Notes: generated from the letters alone by a model not told the origin. A stretch of DNA of 64,000 nucleotides from Liopterus haemorrhoidalis (GCA_963971575.1 OZ020611.1:208361324-208425323); one strand, 5' to 3'. Positions 43,130 through 54,677 are shown, counted from the first letter of the stretch. Numbers and translations are program-made.

Positions 43130-44630
43130 CTCCTGCAATATATACCTACACTCAAACATACATATTATATATATATAATTAATGCATATAATTTTCTTCA
43201 GTAATGGCCATTTTCTATTATATCTAAAAGTTCCATTTGAAACCAAATATCCGCCATTTTATCTTCATAAGAAGTTATTACCTATAAACACCACCATTTG
43301 GCAGTTGCTATGGTGGGAACTTTTATAGTGACAAGTTACTAAATATTCTAGTAACTGTTGCTTTACGGAATACGAAATACTCCAAAGTTACTATGGTAGC
43401 AACCAATCTTGATCATAGTGACAGATTTAGTATTATTATTACTAAAAACTTACTGAAAATACACCTTGTGGTAGCCCTTTAATATTTTCAAATGTGATGA
43501 TTAGAGGAGCGTCATTTAAAAGAAGCAGTTTAAAAATTTTTTACACATCCTTAACATCACTCGTACAGAATATCCGTTAACTTGGTTAACTCTACCATAG
43601 GTCTAAATTAGAGATGTGGTCAAAGACAATTTTAGCTATAATCGAACAGCAAAGTATTAAATTATAGATTTTTTGAATGGTTTAGAAAAAAATTGTACCT
43701 TTAATTATATAGCCGAAATATTTGTCGTTTGAAAAAACTATACATTCAAAAAATTCATAAAAAAAATGCAAAAAATTTAAAATTTGATAGCAACTTGTAT
43801 TGATAAGAAATCGGCTGTAAAAAACCAAGTTAGCCAATCACAAGGTCGCTAGAACCAGTCTATGGCTTGTTATTATACGTTCATTGCGTACTTTTACTGA
43901 GCATTTTAAATGAATTTATATCAATATTTTAACGACCTTCCAACGTTCTTGAAGGTTCACGCACGGATTTTGTTTGTTTATAAAAGAAGTTATCATGCAG
44001 ATTTGTTCTGGACGTAAATATCACGTTACTTTTGTCAATAATGAATTATTTATTCATCTTATTTTGGTGTTTAGCTGGATATAACTAGATTGAAGATGTA
44101 GTGAATTACTGTATATTCATAATCACTTATGTATATATTCTTTATACCCTACGCCTTGCGGCGTTCAGGGTATTAACCATTACAAATAGAAATAAAACAA
44201 TAAAAAATAAGTAACGTACAATATAATACAATTTACAATAATGACTTATGTACATTGGTGACCAGCAGGGGCGGATACAACCGGCGGGCTACAGGGCAAA
44301 TGCCCGGTGGGCCGATCACTAAATGGGCCGGTTGGGCCTATCACAAAAAAAGACAAAACATATGGAGGTTAAAGCGTTAAAAATTATCAAATAATATCTT
44401 TCATAAAACTGAATAACAATTGTTCATAATACGCCAATTCAGTAATGAACAATGAACACTATTGTTCTGATGTAGAAACAATAAATATTAAGATAATATA
44501 AAAATGATGACTAGGGAGCCGACATAACAATGTCGGCTTGTGGTGAAGTGGAAATATTGAGATAAAGGCCTTTGATTATATGACGCAAGTTCTAATAGTG
44601 TGCTGCTTGCCGCTCTTATTGAATTATTCG
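43130..44630. other. AT-rich interval with a possible hAT end at 44268
   Basis: CAGGGGCGGATACAACCGGC at 44268 looks like a hAT terminus, followed by GGGCCGGTTGGGCC words, but no matching end was found. The rest has no coding signal. Confidence 0.4.
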
Positions 44631-44636
44631 AATATA

Positions 44637-45938
44637 CCAGGTCTACAAGTATGAAATGCGGATTTTTTTAAAAAATAAAACACATTAAACTCAAAAGAAC
44701 AGTAAAAGTTTATTTATTCAAAGTATGCTCCATTAGAAGTTAAAAAAATTAGAAGTTATACATTTTTCCCATCTTTTAGGCAATTTGTGAATACCTCGCC
44801 AGTAGAACTCTTCCCCTTTCCCCGCAAACCATTCATCTAGCCATTCTTTCACATTTTCATATGAACAAAAGTGCTGCTCGGCAAGTGCGTGACCCATCGA
44901 TGCGAACAAGTGGTAATCTGAAGGGGCCAAGTCTGGCGAGTAAGCGGCATGGGGTAGCACTTCCCACTTGAGTGCCTCCAATGTGTTGCAAACTGCTTTT
45001 GCCGTATGTGATGGAGCGTTATCGTGAAGAAAGATTACCTTGTGCTGTCTTCTTTCGTATTCTGGTCGTTTTATGAGCAGCGAATAGTTCAATTCGATCA
45101 GTTGTTATTGGTAACGTTGGGTATTAACTGTTTCACCAGGTTTTAACAATTCATAATAGACCACACCCTTTTGGTCCCACCAAGTACAGAGCATTGTCTT
45201 TTTGCCAAAGCGATTCGGTCTTGCAGTTGATGTGGCTGGTGAGTCTGGGTTTATCCATGATTTTTTGCGTTTGGAATTTTCAAAATAAATCCATTTTTCA
45301 TCGACAGTAATGATACGATAAAAAAAAGACTTTCTTTTGTATCGTGCAAGCAAAATTTCACAATTGTTTTTGCGTTTTTCCATCTGCCTCTCATTCAATG
45401 CATGTGGAACCCATCTGCCGACTTTCTGGATCTTACCCATCTCTCGTAGGCGATTGGAAACAGCTTGTTGACTAACGCCTAACTGCTCTGCTAGTTGTTT
45501 TTGTGATTGACTATCGTCTTCCTGTAGCAATGTTTCCAATTTTGTATCTTCATATTTTTTTGGAGGTTTTCCATGTTCTTTGTCTCTAAGATCAAAGTCA
45601 CCACTTTTTAAACGCCGAAACCATCGTTCACACGTATCTTGCGATTGAGCATATTCACCATAAGCTTCTCGAAGCAGTCGGTATGATTCAGCAGCAGTTT
45701 TTATCAAATGAAAACAAAATAGTAGTACTGTCCGCGAATGCTCTTTATTTGGCACAAAATTTGACATTTTTAACACAGTAAAACAAAACTATATGATCAC
45801 TTTTCAAATTATAACCTATACGCATTTGACACTTAATGATAACTTAACAAAACGCCATATGTGTTGAAACTTTGAACTATACACTATGTTTGTGCGGCAA
45901 GTTTGAAAAAAATCCGCATTTCATATTTGTAGACCTGG
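44637..45938 (-). mobile_element. Mariner transposon, copy B
   Basis: Termini CCAGGTCTACAAGTATGAAA at 44637 and, in reverse complement from 45938, CCAGGTCTACAAATATGAAA, with TA at 44635-44636 and 45939-45940. The 1302-bp element is in the opposite orientation to copy A (15125). Confidence 0.93.
44733..45767 (-). pseudogene. Mariner transposase with a single in-frame stop (copy B)
   Basis: One frame runs from MSNFVPNKEHSRTVLLFCFH to the terminal WRGIHKLPKRWEKCITSNFF, interrupted only by a TAA at 45105-45107, where copy A has CAA (Gln). The domains are complete: two helix-turn-helix units (AAESYRLLREAYGEYAQS; LAEQLGVSQQAVSNRLREMG), WVPHALNERQ, the first Asp in ITVDEKWIYFEN (copy A has ITGDEKW), the second in FLHDNAPSHTAK and the third in YSPDLAPSDYHLF, with exactly 34 residues between the last two. 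The length of about 344 codons is that of an intact mariner transposase. It is very close to coding-competent but, as it stands, truncated before the catalytic domain ends. Confidence 0.92.
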
Positions 45939-45944
45939 TATATG

Positions 45945-47270
45945 CGGCAAAGCCCTAAAAATGCTAGGTTTTATAATTCCCACTAGTAAAAGTTTTAATT
46001 CTAAAAACAATTAAAATCTTAACGCTTAATCTAAATTATTAGTATTAATAGATGCTAATCTTAAAAAAGAAAACCCTCCTGTTAAAAATTAGTGAGAAAA
46101 TAGGCGTAAGGCGTGTCCGATTGTATTTATATTAGTGCTACCCTTTAAACCCTGTCCCTCACACATTTTTTGTAGAAGTTAATTTCAGGTAAGGCTCCGT
46201 TCGCCGACAGTAAAGGCTTCCGAATGAACCTACAACAGGTATATTTGTCTGGGAACTAACGACTGCCCATTCAGTATGGTCACAGTCATTTATTACTTAG
46301 TGTTGCTATGTCATATAGGTCAGTGAAGGCCGTCTGAAAGGCTGATTTATCTATTTGTCAACATAGTAATCTACACAATAAAAGATTTTTGTCGTAGACT
46401 TCATAGTAATCTATGTGAAGAATGTTAACATCTACAATATTTTTATCGACTTGAATATGAAGGCTATAAGACTTTACTATGTTTCAGTGGTTCTTTAACG
46501 GTGTTCCGTGAAAGTCGGCAGTTTAGTTTTAAACTAGGAGGAGCATTTAAAATTTTTTGCGCAAAAATCTATGCCTGCGATTGGCTGGCAAGGAGCGGTT
46601 TTTAGACAGCTCAAAAATAATAACATTAGACGTTAAGTTTAGTCAGATTAATCCGAGTGATTTAAGTGCTCCCGATCTGTTCGTAAAGTCAGTCGTATCC
46701 TACATAATATCTTATTTTTAGTCCATCCCAGTGATCTGTCAGAGTGAGAGAACATTTCTAAACAATTCGATGATGTAGCAGGTATGCTGGAATTAATTTT
46801 GTGGTGAGGGCTCCAGCGAATAAATTTGAATTTCATAGCCAATTTGAAACTGATGTAAACATAGCCAAACAAAATTGATTAAATAAGTGCTGTGTGACAA
46901 CTACGGTGTTGTTGGGGAATACATTTTTATGTTGAAACATGTACATTTTCTGTGTTTTTTATGCTTCTGTCCATTATTGTTTGTACTATACATTATTTCA
47001 ACTTCTTCAACAATAATATTTTAGCCCATTCTATTATTGTTAATAGGCTCATATTATAGGAAAACGCGGCAGTAGTGGCAATTAACGACAGAAATTTGAT
47101 TGTTTCATTTAGTGCAATCGCCATCAGACGTCTCTACTTAACCTTAGATTTAATATTGCTTAAGAAAATGTTAACATAACCTGAGCAATACGATCTAATC
47201 TTGTAACGTCACCAAATCAATCTGAGCAGTCTTGTGGATTGGTTAAACGTAAATGCCTATTATATATTAT
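45945..47270. other. Interval with possible hAT end at 46491
   Basis: CAGTGGTTCTTTAACGGTGT followed by TCCGTGAAAG near 46485-46515 resembles a hAT terminus without a partner. No gene was recognised. Confidence 0.4.
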
Positions 47271-47273
47271 ATA

Positions 47274-48535
47274 CAAGGTGTCTCAAAAGAAATTTTATAT
47301 TTAGTGGATCGATTAAAAAAAAAAGTAAGCCGTATATAGAAAAAATGTTTATTAATTATTAAAATACACTTTTTGGGGATTTATTTCTTAAAAATAATAT
47401 CGTCTAAATGTAGACCCTCGCGTTCTCGGCACTCATTTAATCGAACAGTAAAATTACTTATGACGTCTCGGCAGGTGACGGATATTTCGGTTTATTGGCG
47501 TAAACTTTAAATTTAAGATAACCCCATAGGAAAAAGTCCATAGGGGTTAAATCTGGACTGCGTGGAGGCCAATTTATGTCACCTCTCCGGGAGATCAATT
47601 TGCCTGAGAAAATTTCACGAACACGTTGCAGAGACATATTGGAAGTATGTGAAGTTGCTTCGTCCTGTTGGAACCATGTTCATTGGTTATAGCCAGGAAA
47701 GTTTTGCAGTTTAGGTACCAAGAAGTTGTCTAACATCTCCACATAACGCTCTGAATTCACTGTAACTGCACGCCCCCTTTCGTCTTCAAAAAAGTAAGGG
47801 CCGATAATTCCTCGCGCCGACATCGCAGCCCATACGGTCACTTTAGGCGAATGTAGGGGTTTCTGATGTTTGCGTTTCGGATTCGTTGCACTCCAGTAGC
47901 GGCAGTTCTGCTTATTTACGTGGCCATTAAGATGAAAATGAGCTTCATCCGAAAACAAAATGTTGGTAAACGTTGAAAATCGCTCAATCACCTGATTTAC
48001 GAAATTAAGCCTCTGACTGGCATCTTGGGGCTTTAATTCTTGCACCAATTGAATTTTGTAGGGGTGCAGCTTTAGGTCTTTGTGCATAATGCGATGTAAT
48101 GATGATCTATGCACATTTAAAGCACTTGCGCGCTTCCGAATTGAAAGGTTCGGGTCGTCACGAACAGACTGATTAACATTCTCCACGTTTTCTACCGTTC
48201 TTGATGACCTAGGTCGCCCGGATTTTGATTTATCCAGCGTTGTACCAGTCTCTTCAAACTTTTTAACCCAATGTCGAATGAGAGGAATGCTTGGCGCATC
48301 ATTTAAGTGGCGAAAACCTTGAATACTGCAGAATTTTCTACGCGCTACAGTCGCCGAATCACCGTTTTTGTAAAACTCTCGCACGCATAACGCGCGGTCT
48401 GTTCCCGAGAAACGCTCCATAGCGACTGAATTCCCAAGAGCCAGGCTACCGATTGACATAACCCCCGCGCCCCTCGGATACGTTGCGTTCACGCAGTAAG
48501 CTAAATAAATATAAAATTTCTTTTGAGACACCTTG
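47274..48535 (-). mobile_element. DD41D (rosa-like) transposon, near complete
   Basis: Inverted termini CAAGGTGTCTCAAAAGAAAT at 47274 and mirrored at 48535, both continuing TTTATATTTA. TA is at 47272-47273 and 48536-48537. Length is 1262 bp with one transposase gene on the minus strand. Confidence 0.92.
47381..48420 (-). pseudogene. DD41D transposase, one stop and one frameshift
   Basis: From MERFSGTDRALCVREFYKNG (48420) the frame has a first DNA-binding domain (SATVARRKFCSIQGF, IRHWVKKFEETG), the linker GRPRSSRTVENVENVNQSVR and a second domain (SIRKRASALNVHRSSLHRIM). The first catalytic Asp is in FSDEAHFHLNG. VTVWAAMSARGIIGPYFFED follows. A TGA at 47677-47679 interrupts GYNQ-stop-TWFQQDEATSH. 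The frame continues in phase with NWPPRSPDLTPMDFFLWGYL, 41 residues separating the second and third Asp. A one-base shift near 47465 precedes a tail DVISNFTVRLNECREREGLH ending in TAA at 47381. Two lesions make it inactive. Confidence 0.88.
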
Positions 48536-48914
48536 TATTATATATGACACTATAACTGACGTGTTAGCTGGTTGTGTGTCATTGTTGAATAATAGTTATT
48601 ACATTATTATAAGTATTTTATAATAGGTTTTATAGTACCTACTTATTCTTGCTATTATTTCGGCTTTGAATAGGATCACAGATTTTTATAATATATAATT
48701 CAAACTTACTCTAATGTATTATAAAAATTCTTTTATACATATATTTCTTATGAGACTCATTAACTTATGACCATCCATTAACAAATCAAAACAAGTTAAA
48801 AGAATCGATAAAGAAGCAAATTAATCATATATTCAAAAACAATTAATAAAATAATAGAGAATTATAAATTGATGAAATAAAACAAATTAATTAACGTACC
48901 TATTATTATTAAAG

Positions 48915-48916
<2 letters not shown>

Positions 48917-48962
<46 letters not shown>
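48917..48962 (+). repeat. (TA)n microsatellite
   Basis: About 22 uninterrupted TA units. The frame it creates (Ile-Tyr repeats) is not a gene. Confidence 0.95.
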
Positions 48963-48964
<2 letters not shown>

Positions 48965-48967
<3 letters not shown>

Positions 48968-49175
48968 TTTTCGTATATATATTTCTTGTATATATTTTTT
49001 TGGTCTTTTCTACTGATTTTCATTATACATTTATACATTCATACAGTATACATTTATTTTTATTTTAGATACATTAATAATTTTATAACAAATACAAACA
49101 TCCATGCCATCATCGGGATTCGAACCCGAGCTCCCACGGTTAGCAGTCAAAATGCGCTGAAATGTTTGCTTGGCA
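48965..49175 (-). repeat. tRNA-derived SINE fragment (B box, tRNA-Ser-like)
   Basis: On the minus strand GACTGCTAACCG..GGGAGCTCGGGTTCGAAT followed by CCCGATGATGGCATGG has a perfect B box (GGTTCGAATCC) and an anticodon-arm-like GACTGCTAA as in tRNA-Ser(GCT). There is no A box or acceptor pairing, so it is not a working tRNA. The AT-rich body leads into the (TA)n run. It differs from the SINE at 6412 and 9046. Confidence 0.6.
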
Positions 49176-49239
49176 AGATTTCCCTGACATTTTGATGACA
49201 TCTTGAAATCATTTTGATGACATCAAGTCCGTGAAATTA

Positions 49240-49780
49240 CATGACAGTCAATGATCATTAACCGATATGCGTTTCATATTGCAAAATTGTTGGAGTAATA
49301 ATACTATGGATTTATTTGACATGTCTCTTAACGCATTTATTAACCAAATTGGGTTTATCATTTTTATTTAATTTATTATGCTTTCTTCTTATTTTTTTTT
49401 ACAGTGTTATTTATATTTATTGTTATATCCTGTTCTTGCTTTGGAATTCTTTGCTGTAAGCAATTATGTTAATACATAAATATATATTATACAATATAAA
49501 GATTTATGTTTGCTTCTGTTAGTTTGATATGTAATAAATAAAATTACATTTGAATCTAATTTTATGGTAAAGTATTGAGTTGACTAGTATTTTTCCAATA
49601 TGCGGATCAAGAAACTGTATATGCTTGCCAAATGGCCACATTTTTTTTATAGACAGATAGGTAGGCAGGCAGACATATGAGTGACGGTAAAAGGGTTTAT
49701 TGGATTTACCTATTAAATAGCAAGTTCCATTACAGAAGTGTTTGTCCCAAAGAATTTAGTGTAGACAATTGGTTGGAGAT
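49240..49780. other. AT-rich interval with partial GACAGA-type repeat
   Basis: Positions 49600-49710 (TATGCGGATCAAGAAACTGT, AGACAGATAGGTAGGCAGGC, ATGAGTGACGGTAAAAGGGT) are a partial plus-strand copy of the repeat at 36410, 50784 and 58140. Nothing else was recognised. Confidence 0.55.
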
Positions 49781-49786
49781 GTAGAC

Positions 49787-51285
49787 CAGTGTTTCTCAAC
49801 TGAAAACGTACCGCGGACCAGTCAAATATTTAATTCACTACAGCAGACTCCTAAAAATAAATGTACTATAAACAAATTCTATAGCTACCTCCTGAACCTC
49901 AGTCCTGCCGTGACGGCCTCTCGGCAACATCCTGCTCCCGTACTATTCCTCCACCCCAATTTCCCTCATCATTTACATACATCTACATTCAAAATAGTAA
50001 TAGAAACTGGCTCACTGGAGATATCCGACAGTGGCCAATAATCACCTTTAAAAAAATAAATAAATAAATTCTATATGTAAACTCTACATATATCTTAGTA
50101 TTAAAAAATTTATGTGAAGTGTGAATTTTGACACATTTCAGGGTTTTGCAGGAATTTAGTAACTGAATGATGATTATTTGGGATGCCAAAACAAATTTTA
50201 TGTCAAAATATTTTTTTATAAATTCTAATTCGAATGCCTAATACCATTATTTAAGTTTCTAAATATGTGCAGTATTTTTTTTTACTTAGCAAGGTTCATT
50301 AAGATTTTGAAAATTGCGCCTATGGCTTCTATTGGTTGCTTAAATCATTAGCCCCGCTCTCTGATTTCGTATACATCAAACAGAATTAAATTATAATTTC
50401 AACACTTCCCACTGGTTATTAAATTTACGCTTTTAAAAATTAAATACAACATTTACCAAAATATAACTAGAATTTTGACAAAATAATTTAAACAAAATAA
50501 AACTGCAAAAAAAAACAAAAAAATTATAATTGACAGGATTTGAACTCTAGTTTGCAAGTTACCTGCAAATTAGAAAACCAATGACGAAACGCACATCGCT
50601 ATGAACACTGACTTATCTGCTGAGTTACATAGCGAATTAAATAGTTAACATATTTTGGTTAAAAACACAAAAAAATGCATTATTTTCCGAAAACATAATC
50701 TGATCAAAAATTCCTGTTGTACTATTCCGGTTCACACCAATTACTTCGAATTTTTTCAGATTTATAGTTTAAACCATCTGGGCTACAGGGTGTGGGACAA
50801 AAATTTTTTTGCACAATTTTGGCAAAAATCGCGTCAAAATAATTTATTTTGCAAGATTTTGATCGTTAATCCACGTACTAAGGGCTTTCATTCGATACCC
50901 TACTCAGAGTTTAAAAAAAATATTTTTTTTTTTTCGGTGAGCACATATTTGTTTATATTTTTAGGGGGATATGTTTTTTAGATGTTTTAGTATTCTTCCT
51001 ATGTGCGGGTCAAAAAGTTGTACAAGCATGTCAAATTTCAACTCTCTAGGTTTAGCCGTTTGGCTACAATTTTTACCGAACAGACAGACAGACAGACGAC
51101 AAAATGACGGTATAAGGGTTTTTTGGTCATACCTACAAAACCCTAAAAATCACGGAAAAATGAACAAAATACACACAAAATGAACAAAAGATCATAAAAA
51201 TTTACAAGAAATCTCAAAAAAATAATTTATAAGCCTTTCGTGGACCAATAAAATTTTGCTAAGTACCACCTGTTGAGAAACATTG
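49787..51285. mobile_element. hAT element (CAGTGTTTCTCAA..), 1499 bp
   Basis: CAGTGTTTCTCAACTGAAAA at 49787 and, in reverse complement from 51285, CAATGTTTCTCAACAGGTGG. Flanks ATGTAGAC (49779-49786) and ATCTAGAC (51286-51293) differ at one base. CCGCGGACCA blocks lie inside the left end. It contains a copy of the GACAGA-type repeat (50784-51155) and the dispersed 46-bp motif (50109). No transposase. Confidence 0.85.
50784..51155 (+). repeat. Dispersed GACAGAC-type repeat, copy 2
   Basis: Blocks in order: GGTGTGGGACAAAAATTTTT, TATGTGCGGGTCAAAAAGTT, CAAATTTCAACTCTCTAGGT, TTGGCTACAATTTTTACCGA, ACAGACAGACAGACG, GGGTTTTTTGGTCATACCTA and AAAACCCTAAAAA. Best match is the copy at 58140. Same orientation as all other copies. 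Confidence 0.8.
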
Positions 51286-51293
51286 ATCTAGAC

Positions 51294-51579
51294 CAGTGTT
51301 TCTCAAGTGAAAACGCACCGCGGACCACTAAAATATTTAATTTTCTACCGCGGACCACTAAATCATTAAATTTTTTACCGCGGACCCCTGAAAATAAAAA
51401 TACTATTAAAAAAACTGTATATGTAAATTATACATATATCTTAGTAATAAAAAATAACTAAAAATACAAAGAATATGAACAAACAATCTCAAAAATAATA
51501 ATTTATATGCGTTTCGCGGACCACTAAAATTTTGCTAAGGACCACCAGTGGTCCGCGGACCACCTGTCCAGAAACATTG
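51294..51579. mobile_element. hAT MITE of the same family, 286 bp, sharing a target duplication
   Basis: CAGTGTTTCTCAAGTGAAAA at 51294 and, in reverse complement from 51579, CAATGTTTCTGGACAGGTGG. The duplication ATCTAGAC is at 51286-51293 and 51580-51587. Inside are repeated units of ACCGCGGACCACTAAA. The left duplication is the right duplication of the preceding element. Confidence 0.9.
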
Positions 51580-51909
51580 ATCTAGACTGCAGGAATGAAA
51601 GATATTAAATGTGCGACTAAAACAAAATTCATTTTGTAACTTTGGAGTTTTCTAAAATGCTGCTTTTATCGCTTTAATGGAAATTAAGCAACATGCTGAA
51701 TAGCAATTTAAATTAACAAAGAAGTGAAAAAAGTCTAATCATTTCTTTTTTAACCTCGGTCTATATTTTAGTTAAATTACCAATTGTATCTACATTCTGC
51801 ATTGAGTAATAATTATAGCTTATAATTAAATAAATAATAAAAAATAATGACCATAATTATTTCAAGAATAATACAATAAGTAAAATGAAAGGAATATTAA
51901 TATCTAAAA

Positions 51910-52206
51910 AAAGCCCGTATTCACCTGATTTATCCCCTAACGACTTTTTTTTGTTCCCCAATGTCAAACAAAAAATGCGTGGACAGCGATTTTCATCATT
52001 TCAAGAAGCTGCTGAAGCCTTCTAAAACCGTGTTTTTTGGATACCAACTTTAGAGTGGAAAAAATGTTTCGAGAATTGGTTTGAACGCAGGCAAAAGTGT
52101 ATGAATCTTAAAGGCGAATACTTTGAAAAGCAATAAAACAGTTTTGCTCAAAAAAAATGTATTCTTTCTTAGTTTTTGTAAAAACTTAAAAGGTAGCTCT
52201 CCTAAC
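51910..52206 (+). pseudogene. Mariner 3' fragment, sibling of the 2086 relic
   Basis: It begins at the third catalytic region (YSPDLSPNDFFLF-like: AAGCCCGTATTCACCTGATT..) and runs VKQKMRGQRFSSFQEAAEAF, a stop, then WKKCFENWFERRQKCMNLKG and EYFEKQ. It keeps the Trp that is a stop in the 2086 copy. It ends with the terminus AAAAGGTAGCTCTCCTAA. Only the last quarter of the element remains. Confidence 0.8.
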
Positions 52207-52536
52207 TGTAAACAGTCCGGTCAGGGTCTCCGATATATGAACTAATATTACGTATTACAATTACCGATAAAAAAATTAGAGAAACTGTGCAATAAAATCA
52301 CAAATAATAAAACTATATTGCGACGCTATATTGCGAAGCTATATTGCTTAGGTAGGTTTCACGGATTGGATTAAGTTAGACCAGTGGCCACAGACTCAAA
52401 AATGAGTGTGGGGAAAGAGAAATCTCTTGAAGACGAAAGAGTAGAAATTCAGAAAACCACTTATTGTAGCGGATTTCAAAAATTCACACCACCCGTTTAA
52501 AAATCAGGCCGTAGGTTGGACAACTCTGCTTTAGTC

Positions 52537-53727
52537 TAGGGATGGGAAAAAAACATCGATGTATCGAAAACATCGATGTTTATTTTAAAAACATCGATGT
52601 TTTTACCATCGATGGTCAGCTGGCGATAGTATCGATAAAACATCGATGTCTACTACCGATGTCAATGTTTAAACTTTGAAATTCAGAAACTACCGCTAGA
52701 GGCGCTGGAATCTTAAAAATTTAATTTTTATTAAAATTAGTACACAGAATATAAGTGCCATCTATTGTGATATAACAATACTAATAGTGTTAGTTCTTAT
52801 TCTCCTTAGCAGTTAGCAGAATACGAAAAAATAAGAAGAAACTTCTAATTTTTGCAAACAATGCGAACGACCAACGACGCCAACACACGTTTTCTTTTTG
52901 AGTCTTGTTGACACTTTCCCAGTTGGTATTCCTCCAATTCCTGGATTTTTGTAAGTTGTCATTAGCTATTTTTTTATATATTGAAGTTGGCTTTTCCTGA
53001 ACAACATGATCAAAAGCTTCAATTAATCGGTAAAAGTAACTAGAATTGAAAATCTAGTTCCGCCTAAACCAAAGGAACAGACTTTATTTCAACTTAAAAA
53101 AGTATAAAAATAATTGTGTATGACAGTGTTATTTTTGTGTTAAATAATATAAAATTAACATTAAGATTACTATATTAGTATTGTAATAAAATCCAATATT
53201 TCATTTTAGAAATGTAAAAATAGTAAGGTTTGTTCCTTTGGTTTAGGCGGAACTAAATTTTCAATTCTAGTTACTTTTACCGATTGATTGAAGCTTTTGA
53301 TCATTTTGTTCAGGAAAAGTCAACATCAATATATAAAAAAATATCTAATGAGAAATTACAAAAATGAAAATTGCGGTTAGTTCCGCCTAATCGTTTGGAA
53401 TAGACTGTAGGTACAAATTAGGATTATTATATTGGGTATAATAATATTAATGTGAAATTAATTATTATTAAAAAGGAATATTTCTATTTCAAAATCTAAT
53501 AAATGCTTTTTGTGTATTATATGTTACTTTTTTCGTATTTTATCTTTACATTATTAAATAAAACCTAAGTATATAATATAAATAAATAGCTTTTTTAATA
53601 TTAATAAAACATCGATGTTTCCGATACATCGATGTTTTCCTTCGATGTTTTTTCAACATCGATAGTAAGACGCCGATGTTAACATCGATGTTAAACATCG
53701 ATGTTTTGCTTTCGATGTACAACCCTA
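52537..53727. mobile_element. Non-autonomous hAT element with CATCGATG subterminal repeats, copy 2 (inverted)
   Basis: TAGGGATGGGAAAAAAACAT at 52537 and, in reverse complement from 53727, TAGGGTTGTACATCGAAAGC. The flanks CTTTAGTC (52529-52536) and CTTTAACC (53728-53735) match at 6 of 8 positions, so the duplication has decayed. Palindromes ACATCGATGT cluster at both ends and the central inverted arms (52950-53090 and 53225-53370) are conserved. It is the reverse-oriented sister of 32765-33903, about 52 bp longer. Confidence 0.9.
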
Positions 53728-53739
53728 CTTTAACCGATC

Positions 53740-54490
53740 AATTTTAAGACAGGTCAGCCGACTTCATTCGGTTCAAGTAAAACGGCCATTTTCCTGTCCA
53801 CACCGGTTTAAACGATCAAGTAAAACGTACAAGTCGTAGCCGGTAGACCGCATTTTAGATTAATGGACGAAAAATGTTTTCAACCATTTGATTTTGGTGT
53901 GATTATGGATAAAATAATTTTCCAGGATATCCAGCTGTTGGACTGTTATCCCGTTTCACTTATTAGATGCCTGTAAAATCTTAAAATACACGGAAATACA
54001 TACTTTACATAATTTTTTTTCTCAGAATTTTTGCTACGTAGCATTTATTTATTACTATTTTATTTGTTTCTTTATTTTTGATTAACATTTAGCACATACT
54101 TAATTTTTGTTCAATAACAAATTACGTAATAAGAAATTTGCTATTGACCTGCCTCTAAGCCTTCAACTTAAATACGAATGAATGACACCTACTCATTGCG
54201 GCTTCATCTAATGTTATTTCCACCAGGCAAAGCAAGATGTCGATGACTCATAATTCATTATTTGCCAGGTGAGAAATAAAAAACAATTAACAGTTACCAA
54301 ATCTGTTATCGCAACATCTAAATCTAGACATTAAGAAGCACGTTTTAAAACAAAAGAAAAACTGAATTAGTTTCGTTTGGTTTAATATAGTTTTTATTGT
54401 CTGGACAAATAGAAATATGAGCATAATATAAAACTTTAGTGTATTGTTCGAGAAAATCGAATTTCCTTCACTTTTCTCGTACAAGCACGA
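53740..54490. other. Interval without recognised gene
   Basis: A slightly GC-richer part (53740-53850) has no recognisable frame. The 5' start of the mariner at 54490 cannot be fixed. Confidence 0.4.
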
Positions 54491-54677
54491 ATGATGCTAA
54501 GTGTCCGAGATGGTCAATAAAATTCATGATATCATGTTGGACGACCGTCGATTGAAGATATGCGAGATAACTAAGATGTCAAACATCACAAACGAACGTG
54601 TATTTCTTATCTTGCATGAACATTATGGCATGAAAAAGTTATGGGCAAGATGAGTGCGGCACCCATCTTGCCGATAG

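Noticed and set aside
49085..49165. A functional tRNA-Ser gene
   Set aside because: B box and anticodon-arm-like words are present, but there is no A box, D arm or acceptor pairing.
48914..49195. A 93-codon frame rich in Ile and Tyr
   Set aside because: It is produced by the (TA)n microsatellite and the antisense of a SINE.
50655..50981. A 108-codon frame in the hAT element
   Set aside because: Composition is that of AT-rich repeat sequence; it covers the GACAGAC-type repeat and has relatives only as non-coding copies.
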